This document shows, piece by piece, positions 36,634 through 44,213 of a stretch of 64,000 bases of DNA. Below the pieces are notes generated by a model. It ran no database searches. It saw only the letters and a program-made list of their open reading frames with translations, and had not been told where the DNA came from. This DNA is from Tetzosporium hominis. Lineage in GTDB: Bacteria; Bacillota; Bacilli; Bacillales_A; Planococcaceae. The stretch spans positions 1 through 64,000 of the forward strand of contig NZ_NOKQ01000220.1 of assembly GCF_002265435.1 (NCBI RefSeq), read 5' to 3'. Each line of letters begins with the position of its first letter. The stretch's first letter is position 1. The position numbers and the translations under genes are program-made.

Positions 36634-36674
36634 TTGACAAATGATGTATATCAAACTATAGTGTATGATATACA
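36634..36674 (+). promoter_or_regulatory. PadR promoter with overlapping palindromic operator
   Basis: TTGACA (36634-36639), 17 bases, TATAGT (36657-36662). Perfect 9-bp arms TGTATATCA (36645-36653) and TGATATACA (36666-36674) flank the -10, a strong autorepression site. Confidence 0.75.
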
Positions 36675-36697
36675 GTATAAATAAAGGAGGTAGAAAT

Positions 36698-37036
36698 ATG
36701 ACGGATCGAGTCAGTCCACTGCTTACGGAACTTCGTCGTGGAACGCTCACCTTAGCTGTTCTCAGCCAACTGAAACAACCGCAATATGGCTATTCGCTCG
36801 TGCAAGCACTCGAACAATCCGCCGTCTCTATTGATCAAAGTACATTGTATCCGCTTTTGCGACGCCTTGAAAAACAGCAATTAGTTAGTAGTACATGGGA
36901 TACTACCGAAAGTCGGCCTCGGAAGTATTATGTTCTGACAGATGAAGGGCAACTAGTGCTAGATGAATTGTATGGTGAGTGGAAGCAATTGTCTGTGAAT
37001 CTTCAAAATTTACTTGAAGGAGGAACAAGCCAATGA
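36698..37036 (+). CDS. PadR-family transcriptional regulator
   Basis: 112 residues from ATG 36698 with SD AAAGGAGG 7 bases upstream. Winged-helix fold with PadR motifs RRGTLTLAVLSQL, YGYSLVQALEQ and STLYPLLRRLEKQQLV. Overlaps the next gene by four bases. Likely represses its own operon through the 9-bp inverted repeat, with an unknown inducer. Confidence 0.92.
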   Translation: MTDRVSPLLTELRRGTLTLAVLSQLKQPQYGYSLVQALEQSAVSIDQSTLYPLLRRLEKQQLVSSTWDTTESRPRKYYVLTDEGQLVLDELYGEWKQLSVNLQNLLEGGTSQ

Positions 37037-38022
37037 TGTACCGAGATGCGTATATTGCGGAAGTGACAAAACGTTTGCCTCAGAACATGCGAGAAGATGT
37101 TGCACTTGAACTTGAATCGACGATAGCAGATATGACTTCAGATAACCCGTCTCAGGAAGAGTTGTTCGGAGCTTTGCGCCAGTTAGGGGATCCTGTAATT
37201 CTGGCTTCACGTTATTTGGAGCGCCCGCTACATGTGATCGGACCTGCGCTCTATCCAACGTTTATCTCTATACTTAAAATTGTGTTGCCCATAGCGCTCG
37301 CTGTTAGTGGAATTACGGCCGCGCTAGGCGTTATTGTGGGCTATTCGGATGAAGCCTCATGGGGCCAGGCGATCATTCAAGGAATCATCCAAATAGTTGG
37401 GGCGATGGTTCAAGTAGGGATCCAATCCGTATTCTGGGTAGGGCTGGTCTTTGCTCTAATCGAACGGTACAGCTCTTCTCGTGATACGATGCCACTTACG
37501 AAGTGGGATCCGACACAATTGAAACCAGTGACGATGCCTAAGAGACAGATTTCTCGTGCTTCGGTCATCGGTGGATTTATCTGGACAGCGATTTGGATTG
37601 GGATCTACTTGAATGCCTCCAATCTGATTCGGCTTTACTGGGAAGATCAATCGATGCCTCTGTTGAATGAGGAAGCTCTTCGATTTTTCTTGCCTGCCGT
37701 CGTTGCACTCGCTGCTTTAGAGGTCGGATTCGGCATCTACAAGTGGGTAAAAGGTTTTTGGACGATTCCTATGGCCATCTGGAATTTGGTGTTCAATCTC
37801 TTCTGGATCATCGGGACTTTGTTGTTCTTGACGCATCCAGAGCTGTTCTCAGCCGAAGCTTTGATACAGTTTGGAGACCTACTTGGACTGTCAGGGGAAG
37901 AGACGGAAAATATGAAGAACTGGGCCGTGTGGTCCTTGTTTGTCCTCTTCCTAGTGATAGCGGTCATCGACACAGTAGATGGCTTCCTTCGAACACGGAC
38001 GAGCGGAAACAGGAAAAAATAA
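37033..38022 (+). CDS. HAAS-domain membrane protein paired with PadR
   Basis: 329 residues. The N-terminal 65 residues form a helical HAAS-like domain (YIAEVTKRLPQNMREDVALE, then LRQLGDPVILASRYL), followed by about seven membrane helices. Proteins of this layout commonly sit behind PadR regulators and may relay a membrane signal, but the function is unknown. Overlap with the PadR gene shows coupling. A similar pair is at 58429-59441. Confidence 0.75.
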   Translation: MMYRDAYIAEVTKRLPQNMREDVALELESTIADMTSDNPSQEELFGALRQLGDPVILASRYLERPLHVIGPALYPTFISILKIVLPIALAVSGITAALGVIVGYSDEASWGQAIIQGIIQIVGAMVQVGIQSVFWVGLVFALIERYSSSRDTMPLTKWDPTQLKPVTMPKRQISRASVIGGFIWTAIWIGIYLNASNLIRLYWEDQSMPLLNEEALRFFLPAVVALAALEVGFGIYKWVKGFWTIPMAIWNLVFNLFWIIGTLLFLTHPELFSAEALIQFGDLLGLSGEETENMKNWAVWSLFVLFLVIAVIDTVDGFLRTRTSGNRKK

Positions 38023-38025
38023 ACA

Positions 38026-38055
38026 TTGCATAAAATCGAACATTTGTTCTATACT
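38026..38055 (+). promoter_or_regulatory. yolD promoter with LexA (SOS) box
   Basis: TTGCAT, 18 bases, TATACT, with CGAACATTTGTTCT (38037-38050) between and over the -10. The box has 12 of 14 matches to the Bacillus SOS consensus, so the gene should be damage-inducible. Confidence 0.8.
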
Positions 38056-38084
38056 GATGGTGAATGATGGAGGAGGTGACGAGG

Positions 38085-38435
38085 ATGGAAAAACCCGACC
38101 CTTCCCGGATTCGCGATCGGGGAAAGATCAAGTGGACGGCCATGATGTTGCCGGAGCATGTGGCCATCATCCGAGAGTACATTTCCAATGACGGGAAAGT
38201 GAAACGCCCTGTACTGGATGAATGGGACTTGCGTCAACTAGAAGAGTCCATCGGTCTGGCCATGGCTCAAAATGCCGAAATCAAGTTGAAGTATTGGAAG
38301 GACGGAGAATTTCATGTGCGCGGAGGCAAGATTCAACGTGTAGACATCGCACGCCGCCTCTTATACGTACAAGACCCTTTTGATACCACGGCCTATGCTC
38401 TTCAGGATGTGGTAGATGTGACGCTCCTTGATTGA
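38085..38435 (+). CDS. yolD: YolD-like protein, SOS-regulated
   Basis: 116 residues from ATG 38085 (SD GGAGGTGACGAGG). Matches the YolD family: RDRGKIKWTAMMLPEHVAII at the N-terminus, DEWDLRQLEESI, and the ending FDTTAYALQDVVDVTLL. In Bacillus YolD-like genes usually sit beside a Y-family polymerase (UvrX) in SOS operons; none follows here, so this is a solo copy. Exact role unknown. Confidence 0.85.
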   Translation: MEKPDPSRIRDRGKIKWTAMMLPEHVAIIREYISNDGKVKRPVLDEWDLRQLEESIGLAMAQNAEIKLKYWKDGEFHVRGGKIQRVDIARRLLYVQDPFDTTAYALQDVVDVTLLD

Positions 38436-38447
38436 TTGCGCCGCCCG

Positions 38448-38481
38448 AAAAGCCCTTTTCCATATGGTGAAGGGCTTTTTT
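38448..38481 (+). terminator. yolD terminator
   Basis: Stem AAAGCCCTT/AAGGGCTTT with T6. Confidence 0.85.
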
Positions 38482-38552
38482 GTATGGGGATTGGTGAGTG
38501 CGCGGCGCCGATTCGCATATGAACGAACCGGGTCTCGACGAAAAAACAGCAA

Positions 38553-38704
38553 CTGCCGCCGTAAAAGTGTCATCTGCCAACGTAAATCATGCAACTGCCG
38601 ACGATACTCAAATGGTAAGGATTAGTTACGACGATTCGGGGCAATCTGCCGCTGTAAAAGTGCCAACTGCCGCCGTAAATCACCCATCTGCCGACGATAC
38701 TCGC
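38553..38704 (+). repeat. tandem 21-base repeats in two blocks
   Basis: Units begin CTGCCGCCGTAAA or close variants. Block one: units at 38553, 38574 and 38595; block two: 38646, 38667 and 38688; each third unit ends CGACGATACTC. The two blocks are 93 bases apart and share about 85% identity. 21 bases is a whole number of codons, but stops appear in frames read through both, so no protein is supported. No function known to me. Confidence 0.7.
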
Positions 38705-38814
38705 AAAAACCAAAATTGCAAGCCTCATTTTTCCAATCTTAAAAGCTGGAAACGCTGCTCATCAAGCACCATTTCCAGCTATAGTTTGTTAATATGTCTT
38801 ATTTAGTAAGTGAA

Positions 38815-39366
38815 TTACACTTTTCTAACCATGTAGGAGTAATTTGCCCCTGAGAGGGTGCGGATGGAGTGTTCTTGGAAGCCGAGACGCTCGTAAAGAC
38901 GGCGAGCCGCAGTATTGGAAAGCTCGACGTTGAGAGTGAGGGCTTCTACTTGAAGATCTTCCGCTAGCTGCATCGCATGCTGTAGAAGAGTGGTTCCAAT
39001 CCCTCGGCCCCCGTACTCCTTGCGAACTGAAACGGTATCTATGTAAAGGACATTGCCTTCTGTTTCGGAATCAAAGTCGGCAAACGGATTGAGTTTCCGG
39101 ACAGCTTCTTTTAGTGGGGCATCCAACTCTTCTGCTTTCAGACCTGTATAGACAATGATGAGTCCGGCGATTTGTCCGTCTTGCTCGTCTACCCAAATGG
39201 TCTCGTAACTCAACCGGTTGGCTGGCTGACTTGCCCAGTAAGTTAATTTTTCAAGGACTTCGTCGTGAGTGGTCGCTCCAGTAAGGGTGTACGCGATTTC
39301 GTGAATGGCATCGTACATAAGAGGGGCGAGGTGAGGGGCATCTTTTGAGGTTGCTTTTCGAATCAT
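38815..39366 (-). CDS. GNAT-family N-acetyltransferase
   Basis: 183 residues starting at ATG 39366 (SD AAAGGAAG 8 bases upstream); the open frame above it only runs through the repeat array. Acetyl-CoA motif EYGGRGIGTTLLQHA and the typical C-terminal ARRLYERLGFQEHS. Also has VLYIDTVSVRKEY before motif A. Substrate unknown. Confidence 0.85.
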   Translation of the reverse strand: MIRKATSKDAPHLAPLMYDAIHEIAYTLTGATTHDEVLEKLTYWASQPANRLSYETIWVDEQDGQIAGLIIVYTGLKAEELDAPLKEAVRKLNPFADFDSETEGNVLYIDTVSVRKEYGGRGIGTTLLQHAMQLAEDLQVEALTLNVELSNTAARRLYERLGFQEHSIRTLSGANYSYMVRKV

Positions 39367-39454
39367 AGGGATCTTCCTTTCTGGTTTTCTGGTCGAGCCG
39401 GTTTTCACAAGATTTCTAGAGTGGCGTTCTTCACATTTCATGGTGTCCAGTTGC

Positions 39455-39553
39455 GAACGCCAGAAATCCCCGCAAAAACCGGTCGCATCCATAGAGGCAA
39501 AGAGCGCCTCTACGGACACGCCCAGTTTTTACAAGATTTCTAGAGTGGCGTTC
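39455..39553. repeat. large imperfect hairpin 1
   Basis: GAACGCC (39455-39461) pairs with GGCGTTC (39547-39553); inside are AGAAATC/GATTTCT, AAAAAC/GTTTTT and a centre GAGGCAAAGAGCGCCTC. Confidence 0.7.
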
Positions 39554-39578
39554 TTCACATTTCATGGTGTCCAGTTGC

Positions 39579-39676
39579 GAACGCCAGAAATCCCCGCAAA
39601 AACCGGTCGCATCCATAGAGGCAAAGAGAGCCTCTAGGACACGCCCGGTTTTTACAAGATTTCTAGAGTGGCGTTC
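39579..39676. repeat. large imperfect hairpin 2
   Basis: Second copy of hairpin 1: GAACGCC (39579-39585) with GGCGTTC (39670-39676) and the same pairing order; centre GAGGCAAAGAGAGCCTC. Confidence 0.7.
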
Positions 39677-39701
39677 TTCACATTTCATGGTGTCCAGTTG
39701 C

Positions 39702-39800
39702 ACCGGCTAGAAACCCACTCCAAAATCAGCCATACCCGATGAGGCAAAGAGCGCCTCACCGGGCACGTCTGATTCCGGAGGAGTTTCTGGGCAAGCCGGT
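39702..39800. repeat. large imperfect hairpin 3, diverged sequence
   Basis: ACCGGC (39702-39707) pairs with GCCGGT (39795-39800); AGAAAC/GTTTCT, AATCAG/CTGATT and CCCG/CGGG lie inside, with the same centre GAGGCAAAGAGCGCCTC. The stem sequence differs from hairpins 1 and 2, yet paired positions change together, which suggests the fold is kept. Confidence 0.7.
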
Positions 39801-39815
39801 TCCACTTTTCTAAAT

Positions 39816-39948
39816 AAAAAACCCCTTTCCAAAAGGAAAGGGGCGGACTAGCCTCATGCTAGTCTCTCATCTGCGGCGATCCAGACCACGCTCCACAACG
39901 TGTTCCCGAAGGAATGTCTGTCCGACTTACGCAGAGCAGCTCATCGCA
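39816..39948 (-). ncRNA. candidate structured small RNA of about 130 nt
   Basis: A complete minus-strand unit: sigma-A promoter, structured body and terminator, without a credible ORF. The body pairs TCTGCG/CGCAGA (39930-39935 with 39870-39875), then CAGAC/GTCTG inside it, a TTCC-TTC-GGGAA hairpin and a CACG/CGTG hairpin, forming a branched core; tandem G-A positions lie between the two stems. Next is GACTAGC/GGCTAGTC (39846-39864), then the terminator CCCCTTTCC/GGAAAGGGG (39822-39843) with T6. It does not match the signatures I know of 6S, SRP, RNase P, tmRNA or common riboswitches. No gene follows closely on this strand, so a trans-acting RNA is more likely than a leader. Confidence 0.65.
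39822..39843 (-). terminator. terminator of the candidate RNA
   Basis: Perfect 9-bp stem CCCCTTTCC/GGAAAGGGG with a four-base loop and six T on the minus strand. Confidence 0.85.
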
Positions 39949-39954
39949 AGATTC

Positions 39955-39983
39955 ATCATACGCTATTTTGTCTGGGAAGTCAA
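39955..39983 (-). promoter_or_regulatory. promoter of the candidate RNA
   Basis: Minus strand TTGACT (39978-39983), 17 bases, TATGAT (39955-39960); start expected near 39948. Confidence 0.75.
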
Positions 39984-40052
39984 AAGCAGGAGTTTGTTGG
40001 CTGGGGCTCGAACTAGTAAACTAGAGACATCAGATGAAGAGAGGTTTTCTAA

Positions 40053-41252
40053 ATGAATTCACTTTATGCACGTACGTATCAGGCTGCTTATCGTGGCATT
40101 TCCAAATTCTTGCCTTGGCGTACGCCACTTCTTGTAGCAGGAGAAGGCAGTGTCATTGAGAGCGTGAATGAGTTGAAGCACCGCCAAGTGACGCGCTTCT
40201 TACTCGTGACAGACCAAGCGATGACAGACCTTGGCTTGTACCAGCCGTTCGTGGAACGCGCAGCGGAAGTACATATTGAAGCGGTACCTTATGATCAAAC
40301 GGTCCCTAACCCGACCATTACCAATATTGAACAAGCCTACGCTCTATATAAGGAGCAGAACTGCCAAGCGATTGTAGCGTTTGGTGGAGGTTCGGTTATT
40401 GACTGTGCGAAAGGGGTGGCGGCTAGAGTAGCTCAGCCGAACAAGTTGATCCCGGATATGAAAGGGCAGTTGAAAGTTCGGAAAGCGACGCCATTTTTGA
40501 TGGCGATTCCGACTACTGCTGGAACAGGAAGTGAAGGAACGGTGGCTGCAGTCATTTCGAATCCGGAATCGAAAGAAAAGTATGCGGTCAATGATACGGT
40601 GCTAATTCCAGATGTGGCTGTGTTAGATCCAGAGCTGACAGTCGGATTACCCGCTGCGTTGACGGCAACTACAGGAATGGATGCTTTGACTCATGCCGTC
40701 GAAGCCTTTATCGGCCATAGCAATACACCAGAAACGGAAGCATACAGTAAAGAAGCGGTCGAACTGATCTTTAAGTGGTTGCCGGTCGCATATCAAGACG
40801 GAACGAACATTGAAGCGCGCCGTGCGATGCAAAAAGCGTCGTACTTAGCAGGGCTTGCTTTTACACGTGCTTATGTAGGAAATGTGCATGCCGTAGCGCA
40901 CACACTGGGAGGTTACTACAATGTACCTCACGGCCTGGCGAATGCAGTGTTACTCCCAGTCCTGCTTCGTTTTTACGGTGAGGCGGTCACTCCTCGACTT
41001 GCAAAACTTGCTGAGTATGCAGGGGTTTCAGAGACTGGAAAACCGGCTCTAGAAAATGCAGAGGCATTTATTAGGAAGATTGAAGAAATGAACAAAGAAA
41101 TGAACATCCCTACGAAGATTGAAGGAATCGAAGAAAAAGATATAAAAGAGATGGCGAAAAAGGCTTATAAAGAGGCGAATCCTTTGTATCCCGTTCCTGT
41201 CATCATGAGCAAAAAAGACTTTGAATCGATCTATCATAGGGTCCGTAGTTAA
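40053..41252 (+). CDS. iron-containing alcohol dehydrogenase
   Basis: 399 residues of the Fe-ADH family: NAD-binding GGGSVIDCAK (about 112-121), TTAGTGSE, and metal ligands in GMDALTHAVEAF and HAVAHTLGGYYNVPHG. Oxidises a primary alcohol or reduces an aldehyde, like butanol or lactaldehyde dehydrogenases. SD GAGAGG is about 8 bases before the ATG. Single gene; the divergent small RNA starts about 105 bases upstream. Confidence 0.9.
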   Translation: MNSLYARTYQAAYRGISKFLPWRTPLLVAGEGSVIESVNELKHRQVTRFLLVTDQAMTDLGLYQPFVERAAEVHIEAVPYDQTVPNPTITNIEQAYALYKEQNCQAIVAFGGGSVIDCAKGVAARVAQPNKLIPDMKGQLKVRKATPFLMAIPTTAGTGSEGTVAAVISNPESKEKYAVNDTVLIPDVAVLDPELTVGLPAALTATTGMDALTHAVEAFIGHSNTPETEAYSKEAVELIFKWLPVAYQDGTNIEARRAMQKASYLAGLAFTRAYVGNVHAVAHTLGGYYNVPHGLANAVLLPVLLRFYGEAVTPRLAKLAEYAGVSETGKPALENAEAFIRKIEEMNKEMNIPTKIEGIEEKDIKEMAKKAYKEANPLYPVPVIMSKKDFESIYHRVRS

Positions 41253-41341
41253 ATTTAGACAAACTCCCTCATTTTTCCTGTTGTGGAAGATTGATATATT
41301 GGTATATACTAGGAAATAACCAATTGTGAGGAGGGAGAGTC

Positions 41342-41854
41342 ATGACACGTATTGTACATCATCAACTAAGTATATCTGCGCCACTAGCAGAAGTGTGGAC
41401 GTTGTGGACAGATGCCAAAGAAGTCATAAAATGGTTTGCACCTGTCGCAAACGTGGAACCAGTGATAGGTGGCAAATATGAATTGTTCTTCATGCCAAGT
41501 AATTTGCCAAACAAGAATACGTCGGGCTGTCATATCGTGCACATGATTCCTGAGCAAGAGTTGACGTTTACTTGGAAAGGCCCGAACCAATTCACAGAGT
41601 TGATGAATACGCCAACGCCTCAGACCCTTGTCACAGTTCGCTTTAAACAGAATCCAAATGGGTCTACTTGTGTCAAACTGTTCCATAGAGGGTTCCAAGA
41701 AGATAACTCTTGGGACTACGCTTACGACTGGCACGAGCTGGTGTGGGCAGGCGTTCTAAACCAACTAAAGACACATGTGGAGAAATCCACTGACTATTTA
41801 CTGGGCTACACACCAAATGCCGAGACAAAACTAACTGTTTCCTGCGCAGGATGA
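41342..41854 (+). CDS. AHSA1/SRPBCC-family protein
   Basis: 170 residues with the START-like pattern of AHSA1 homologues: ISAPLAEVWTLWTDAKEVIKW, then GGKYELFF, and a final helix WDYAYDWHELVWAGVLNQLK. Ligand-binding or chaperone-related; exact role unknown. SD GAGGAGGG 7 bases before the ATG; strong terminator after. Confidence 0.82.
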   Translation: MTRIVHHQLSISAPLAEVWTLWTDAKEVIKWFAPVANVEPVIGGKYELFFMPSNLPNKNTSGCHIVHMIPEQELTFTWKGPNQFTELMNTPTPQTLVTVRFKQNPNGSTCVKLFHRGFQEDNSWDYAYDWHELVWAGVLNQLKTHVEKSTDYLLGYTPNAETKLTVSCAG

Positions 41855-41876
41855 CCTGCGAGGAAGCAGTTTTTAT
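41835..41876 (+). terminator. intrinsic terminator, bidirectional
   Basis: Long stem CTGtTTCCTgCGCAGG/CCTGCGaGGAAgCAG followed by T5; its left arm overlaps the last codons of the gene. Confidence 0.85.
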
Positions 41877-41898
41877 TTTTGTGATGACGAATAAGGTT

Positions 41899-42081
41899 TT
41901 ATGCACCGGGCAAGCGTTTGAAGAACTGTTGGATGCCATAAACTAGAAAAATGAGTGCAGGAATTCCGATGACAAAATAGAGAACAGACCAGACGGGACC
42001 TTCACGGGGCATAATCTGAGCGTATACATATAAAAACAAAGTGCCGGCAACGAACATAGCCAGGTACTGAAAAAGTTTCAT
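41899..42081 (-). CDS. 60-residue two-helix membrane protein
   Basis: Hydrophobic segments LAMFVAGTLFLYVYA and VLYFVIGIPALIFLVYGI, ATG with SD GGAGG 7 bases upstream. Layout like the protein at 15926-16093. Function unknown. Confidence 0.7.
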   Translation of the reverse strand: MKLFQYLAMFVAGTLFLYVYAQIMPREGPVWSVLYFVIGIPALIFLVYGIQQFFKRLPGA

Positions 42082-42134
42082 GGGTAAGCCTCCTTTTCCG
42101 TTTTAGTGTAGCAGATAAGGGAACAAGGAGAGAA

Positions 42135-43010
42135 GTGAAACTCGTTAAAGGGAGTGATAGGTTGGTTACATATAAAGAACCTAAAACAGATTGGTTTTGG
42201 AGAGGGGCCTTGTATTTTTCACTTCTTTTCTTTTTGGTACTCGGTTCTTCAATGATTGTCTTTTCACTTTGGTTATGGAAGGAAGTTACTACGGGATGGG
42301 CGCTGGGTCTTAGTTGGCTCGTTCCATTAGGAATTTTCGTTTTATGGACTGGGTGGAAAATATGGCGGCAGTTTGAATGGAAAGAGAAGCATCTCTCTTT
42401 TTATGAAATGAATGACCAAGTCGTCCGAGGAGTGACGCGTCGACCTGAGTGGGATTATGGTGTAACACAAGAATTCGCATTAAAGGATATTGTGGAAGTC
42501 ACCATTGCTCCCTATTACATACGTAGGATGGTAAACGCTATGGGGCCAGAATCTATAAGACGCCATGGAGTTATCATTGAAGAACTTGGCCCGATGCTGA
42601 TCTTCCGTACGGAAAAAGAACGGATGGAAATCTTATTTGATTCACTGACGAATCCAAAAGTAGACGAGTGGCTGCGGTTTGTACAAGAACAGGGGCTTCC
42701 TCTGACATATACACCTTACAGGATGTACTGGCTCGGGAATAAAGCGATTTCGCCGGAGGACCGAGACGACTATTTTAAGCAGCCATCGGATCGAATTCCC
42801 TATGAAGTGAAAGGTGGATGGTTGAAAGACGAGCCGGCACTCTACGACGAATGGAGCCGAGTCAATGCTGGGGGACTCCGTACATCGATGTCACTTAAAG
42901 AATTTGAAGTGGAGGAAAAGAAAAAGCGCAAATGGGGTCGATGGATTGTGATTCCCCTCGGTGTGATTTTCTTTATTCTCTTAGGATTATATATGTTAGG
43001 CTCCGTCTAG
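42135..43010 (+). CDS. membrane protein of unknown function
   Basis: 291 residues. Two helices near the N-terminus (about 27-50 and 56-76), a cytoplasmic domain of about 180 residues with a PH-like strand-rich part (HLSFYEMNDQVVRGVTRR), and a final helix IPLGVIFFILLGLYMLG. GTG at 42135 has AAGGAG 5 bases before it; a TTG at 42162 with AAAGGGAG is an alternative start. I do not recognise the family. Confidence 0.7.
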   Translation: MKLVKGSDRLVTYKEPKTDWFWRGALYFSLLFFLVLGSSMIVFSLWLWKEVTTGWALGLSWLVPLGIFVLWTGWKIWRQFEWKEKHLSFYEMNDQVVRGVTRRPEWDYGVTQEFALKDIVEVTIAPYYIRRMVNAMGPESIRRHGVIIEELGPMLIFRTEKERMEILFDSLTNPKVDEWLRFVQEQGLPLTYTPYRMYWLGNKAISPEDRDDYFKQPSDRIPYEVKGGWLKDEPALYDEWSRVNAGGLRTSMSLKEFEVEEKKKRKWGRWIVIPLGVIFFILLGLYMLGSV

Positions 43011-43027
43011 TTCGGCCAAAAGACTGA

Positions 43028-43045
43028 AAATCTCGAATTCGAAGG
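43028..43045 (+). promoter_or_regulatory. MhqR-like palindrome before the flavin oxidoreductase
   Basis: AAATCTCGAATTCGAAGG contains TCTCGAATTCGA, near the Bacillus MhqR consensus TATCTCGAANTCGAGATA. It lies about 32 bases before the -10 TATACT (43077-43082). Confidence 0.5.
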
Positions 43046-43115
43046 GTTTCTTCTTTCTGCTGACTGGCAAACTCCGTATACTGAAAGCAGAAAAGGAAGA
43101 GAAGGAGACAACTTC

Positions 43116-44177
43116 ATGGAAAACTATCGGATTAATAAAGCAAACGGTCTAGAATTCGGACTGTACACATTAGGCGACCACATGCCGAATCCTCATACAG
43201 GAGACCGCATTTCAGCGAAGCAACGGATTGATGAAATCATTCGACTGGCACAGCTTGCTGAGCAGGCGGGCCTTGATTTCTTCAGTGTGGGGGAAAGTCA
43301 TCAAGAGTATTTTGCGACACAGGCCCATGCCGTCGTACTCGCAGCGATTGCGCAGGCAACAGAGCGTATCAAGATCGGCAGTTCCTCTACTATTGTCAGT
43401 ACCTCGGACCCAGTTCGTGTCTATGAGAACTTTGCGACTATCGATTTAATCTCAGGGGGACGAGCGGAGATTGTAGCAGGTCGTGCTTCTAGAATCGGCT
43501 TGTTTGAACTGCTTGGGTACGACATTCGTTATTACGAAGAGTTATATGAAGAGAAGTTTGATTTGTTGCTGCAGATCAATGAGCAGGAAAAGGTAACGTG
43601 GGAAGGGCGATTTAGAGCGCCACTGCGAGATGCTGAGGTGTTGCCGCGTCCAGTTGAAGGGAAACTCCCGATTTGGAGAGCCGTAGGAGGCCCACCTGCT
43701 AGTGCTATCAAAGCAGGAGCTGCTGGGGTCCCGATGATGCTTGCTATGTTAGGTGGGCAAGCAGAAAACTTCCAGTACTCAGTGGAGGCGTACCGAGAGT
43801 CGGCTCGTCAGGCAGGGCATGATCCTAGGGAACTGCCAATTGCTACAGCAGGTATGTTCTTTGCTGCTGAGACTTCTCAAGAAGCTATCGACACGTACCA
43901 TACGTATGTGGATAAAGGAATGATGAAGAGCAACGGACGTGGCTATCCAAAGTTTGCATTTGAACAAAGTGCGCGAGATCCCCGTGATGTGCTGAATGTC
44001 GGCAGCCCGCAACAAATCATCGAGAAGATCCTGTATCAACACGAATTGTTTGGCCATCAACGCTACATTGCCCAGATGGACTTTGGTGGCGTGCCGTTCG
44101 AAGCACTCGAACGTAATATCGAACTGATCGGGTCGGAGATTCTGCCGGCAATCCGTAAATATACGAGACAAGATTAA
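43116..44177 (+). CDS. LLM-class flavin-dependent oxidoreductase
   Basis: 353 residues of the luciferase-like TIM-barrel family: FSVGESHQEYF, IKIGSSSTIVS, GGRAEIVAGRAS and WRAVGG. Uses FMN to reduce or oxygenate an unknown compound. SD AAGGAGA 8 bases before the ATG. The MhqR-like site in front suggests induction by quinones or similar electrophiles. Terminator after. Confidence 0.88.
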   Translation: MENYRINKANGLEFGLYTLGDHMPNPHTGDRISAKQRIDEIIRLAQLAEQAGLDFFSVGESHQEYFATQAHAVVLAAIAQATERIKIGSSSTIVSTSDPVRVYENFATIDLISGGRAEIVAGRASRIGLFELLGYDIRYYEELYEEKFDLLLQINEQEKVTWEGRFRAPLRDAEVLPRPVEGKLPIWRAVGGPPASAIKAGAAGVPMMLAMLGGQAENFQYSVEAYRESARQAGHDPRELPIATAGMFFAAETSQEAIDTYHTYVDKGMMKSNGRGYPKFAFEQSARDPRDVLNVGSPQQIIEKILYQHELFGHQRYIAQMDFGGVPFEALERNIELIGSEILPAIRKYTRQD

Positions 44178-44182
44178 ATGGC

Positions 44183-44212
44183 CCGCCTTCCCTATGGGAA
44201 GGCGGGTTTTTG
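44183..44212 (+). terminator. bidirectional terminator
   Basis: Perfect stem CCCGCCTTCC/GGAAGGCGGG with a four-base loop and T5. Confidence 0.88.
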
Positions 44213-44213
44213 G

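Larger units (their letters stand above)
39407..39700. repeat. tandem 124-base repeat, two full copies and a partial third
   Basis: ACAAGATTTCTAGAGTGGCG recurs at 39407, 39531 and 39654 (periods 124 and 123). The first two units are nearly identical; the third diverges after GTGTCCAGTTG. Each unit folds on itself; see the hairpin entries. Reading frames here arise only from repetition. Confidence 0.85.

Noticed and set aside
38553-38704. CRISPR array
   Set aside because: Units are contiguous 21-base repeats without unique spacers, and no cas genes are near.
39431-39703. 90-residue ORF through the repeats
   Set aside because: It consists of the repeat unit read twice, has no SD, and is explained by the hairpin array.
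39856-40056. Plus-strand ORF over the candidate RNA
   Set aside because: No SD, basic low-complexity product, and it runs against the promoter and terminator of the minus-strand RNA.
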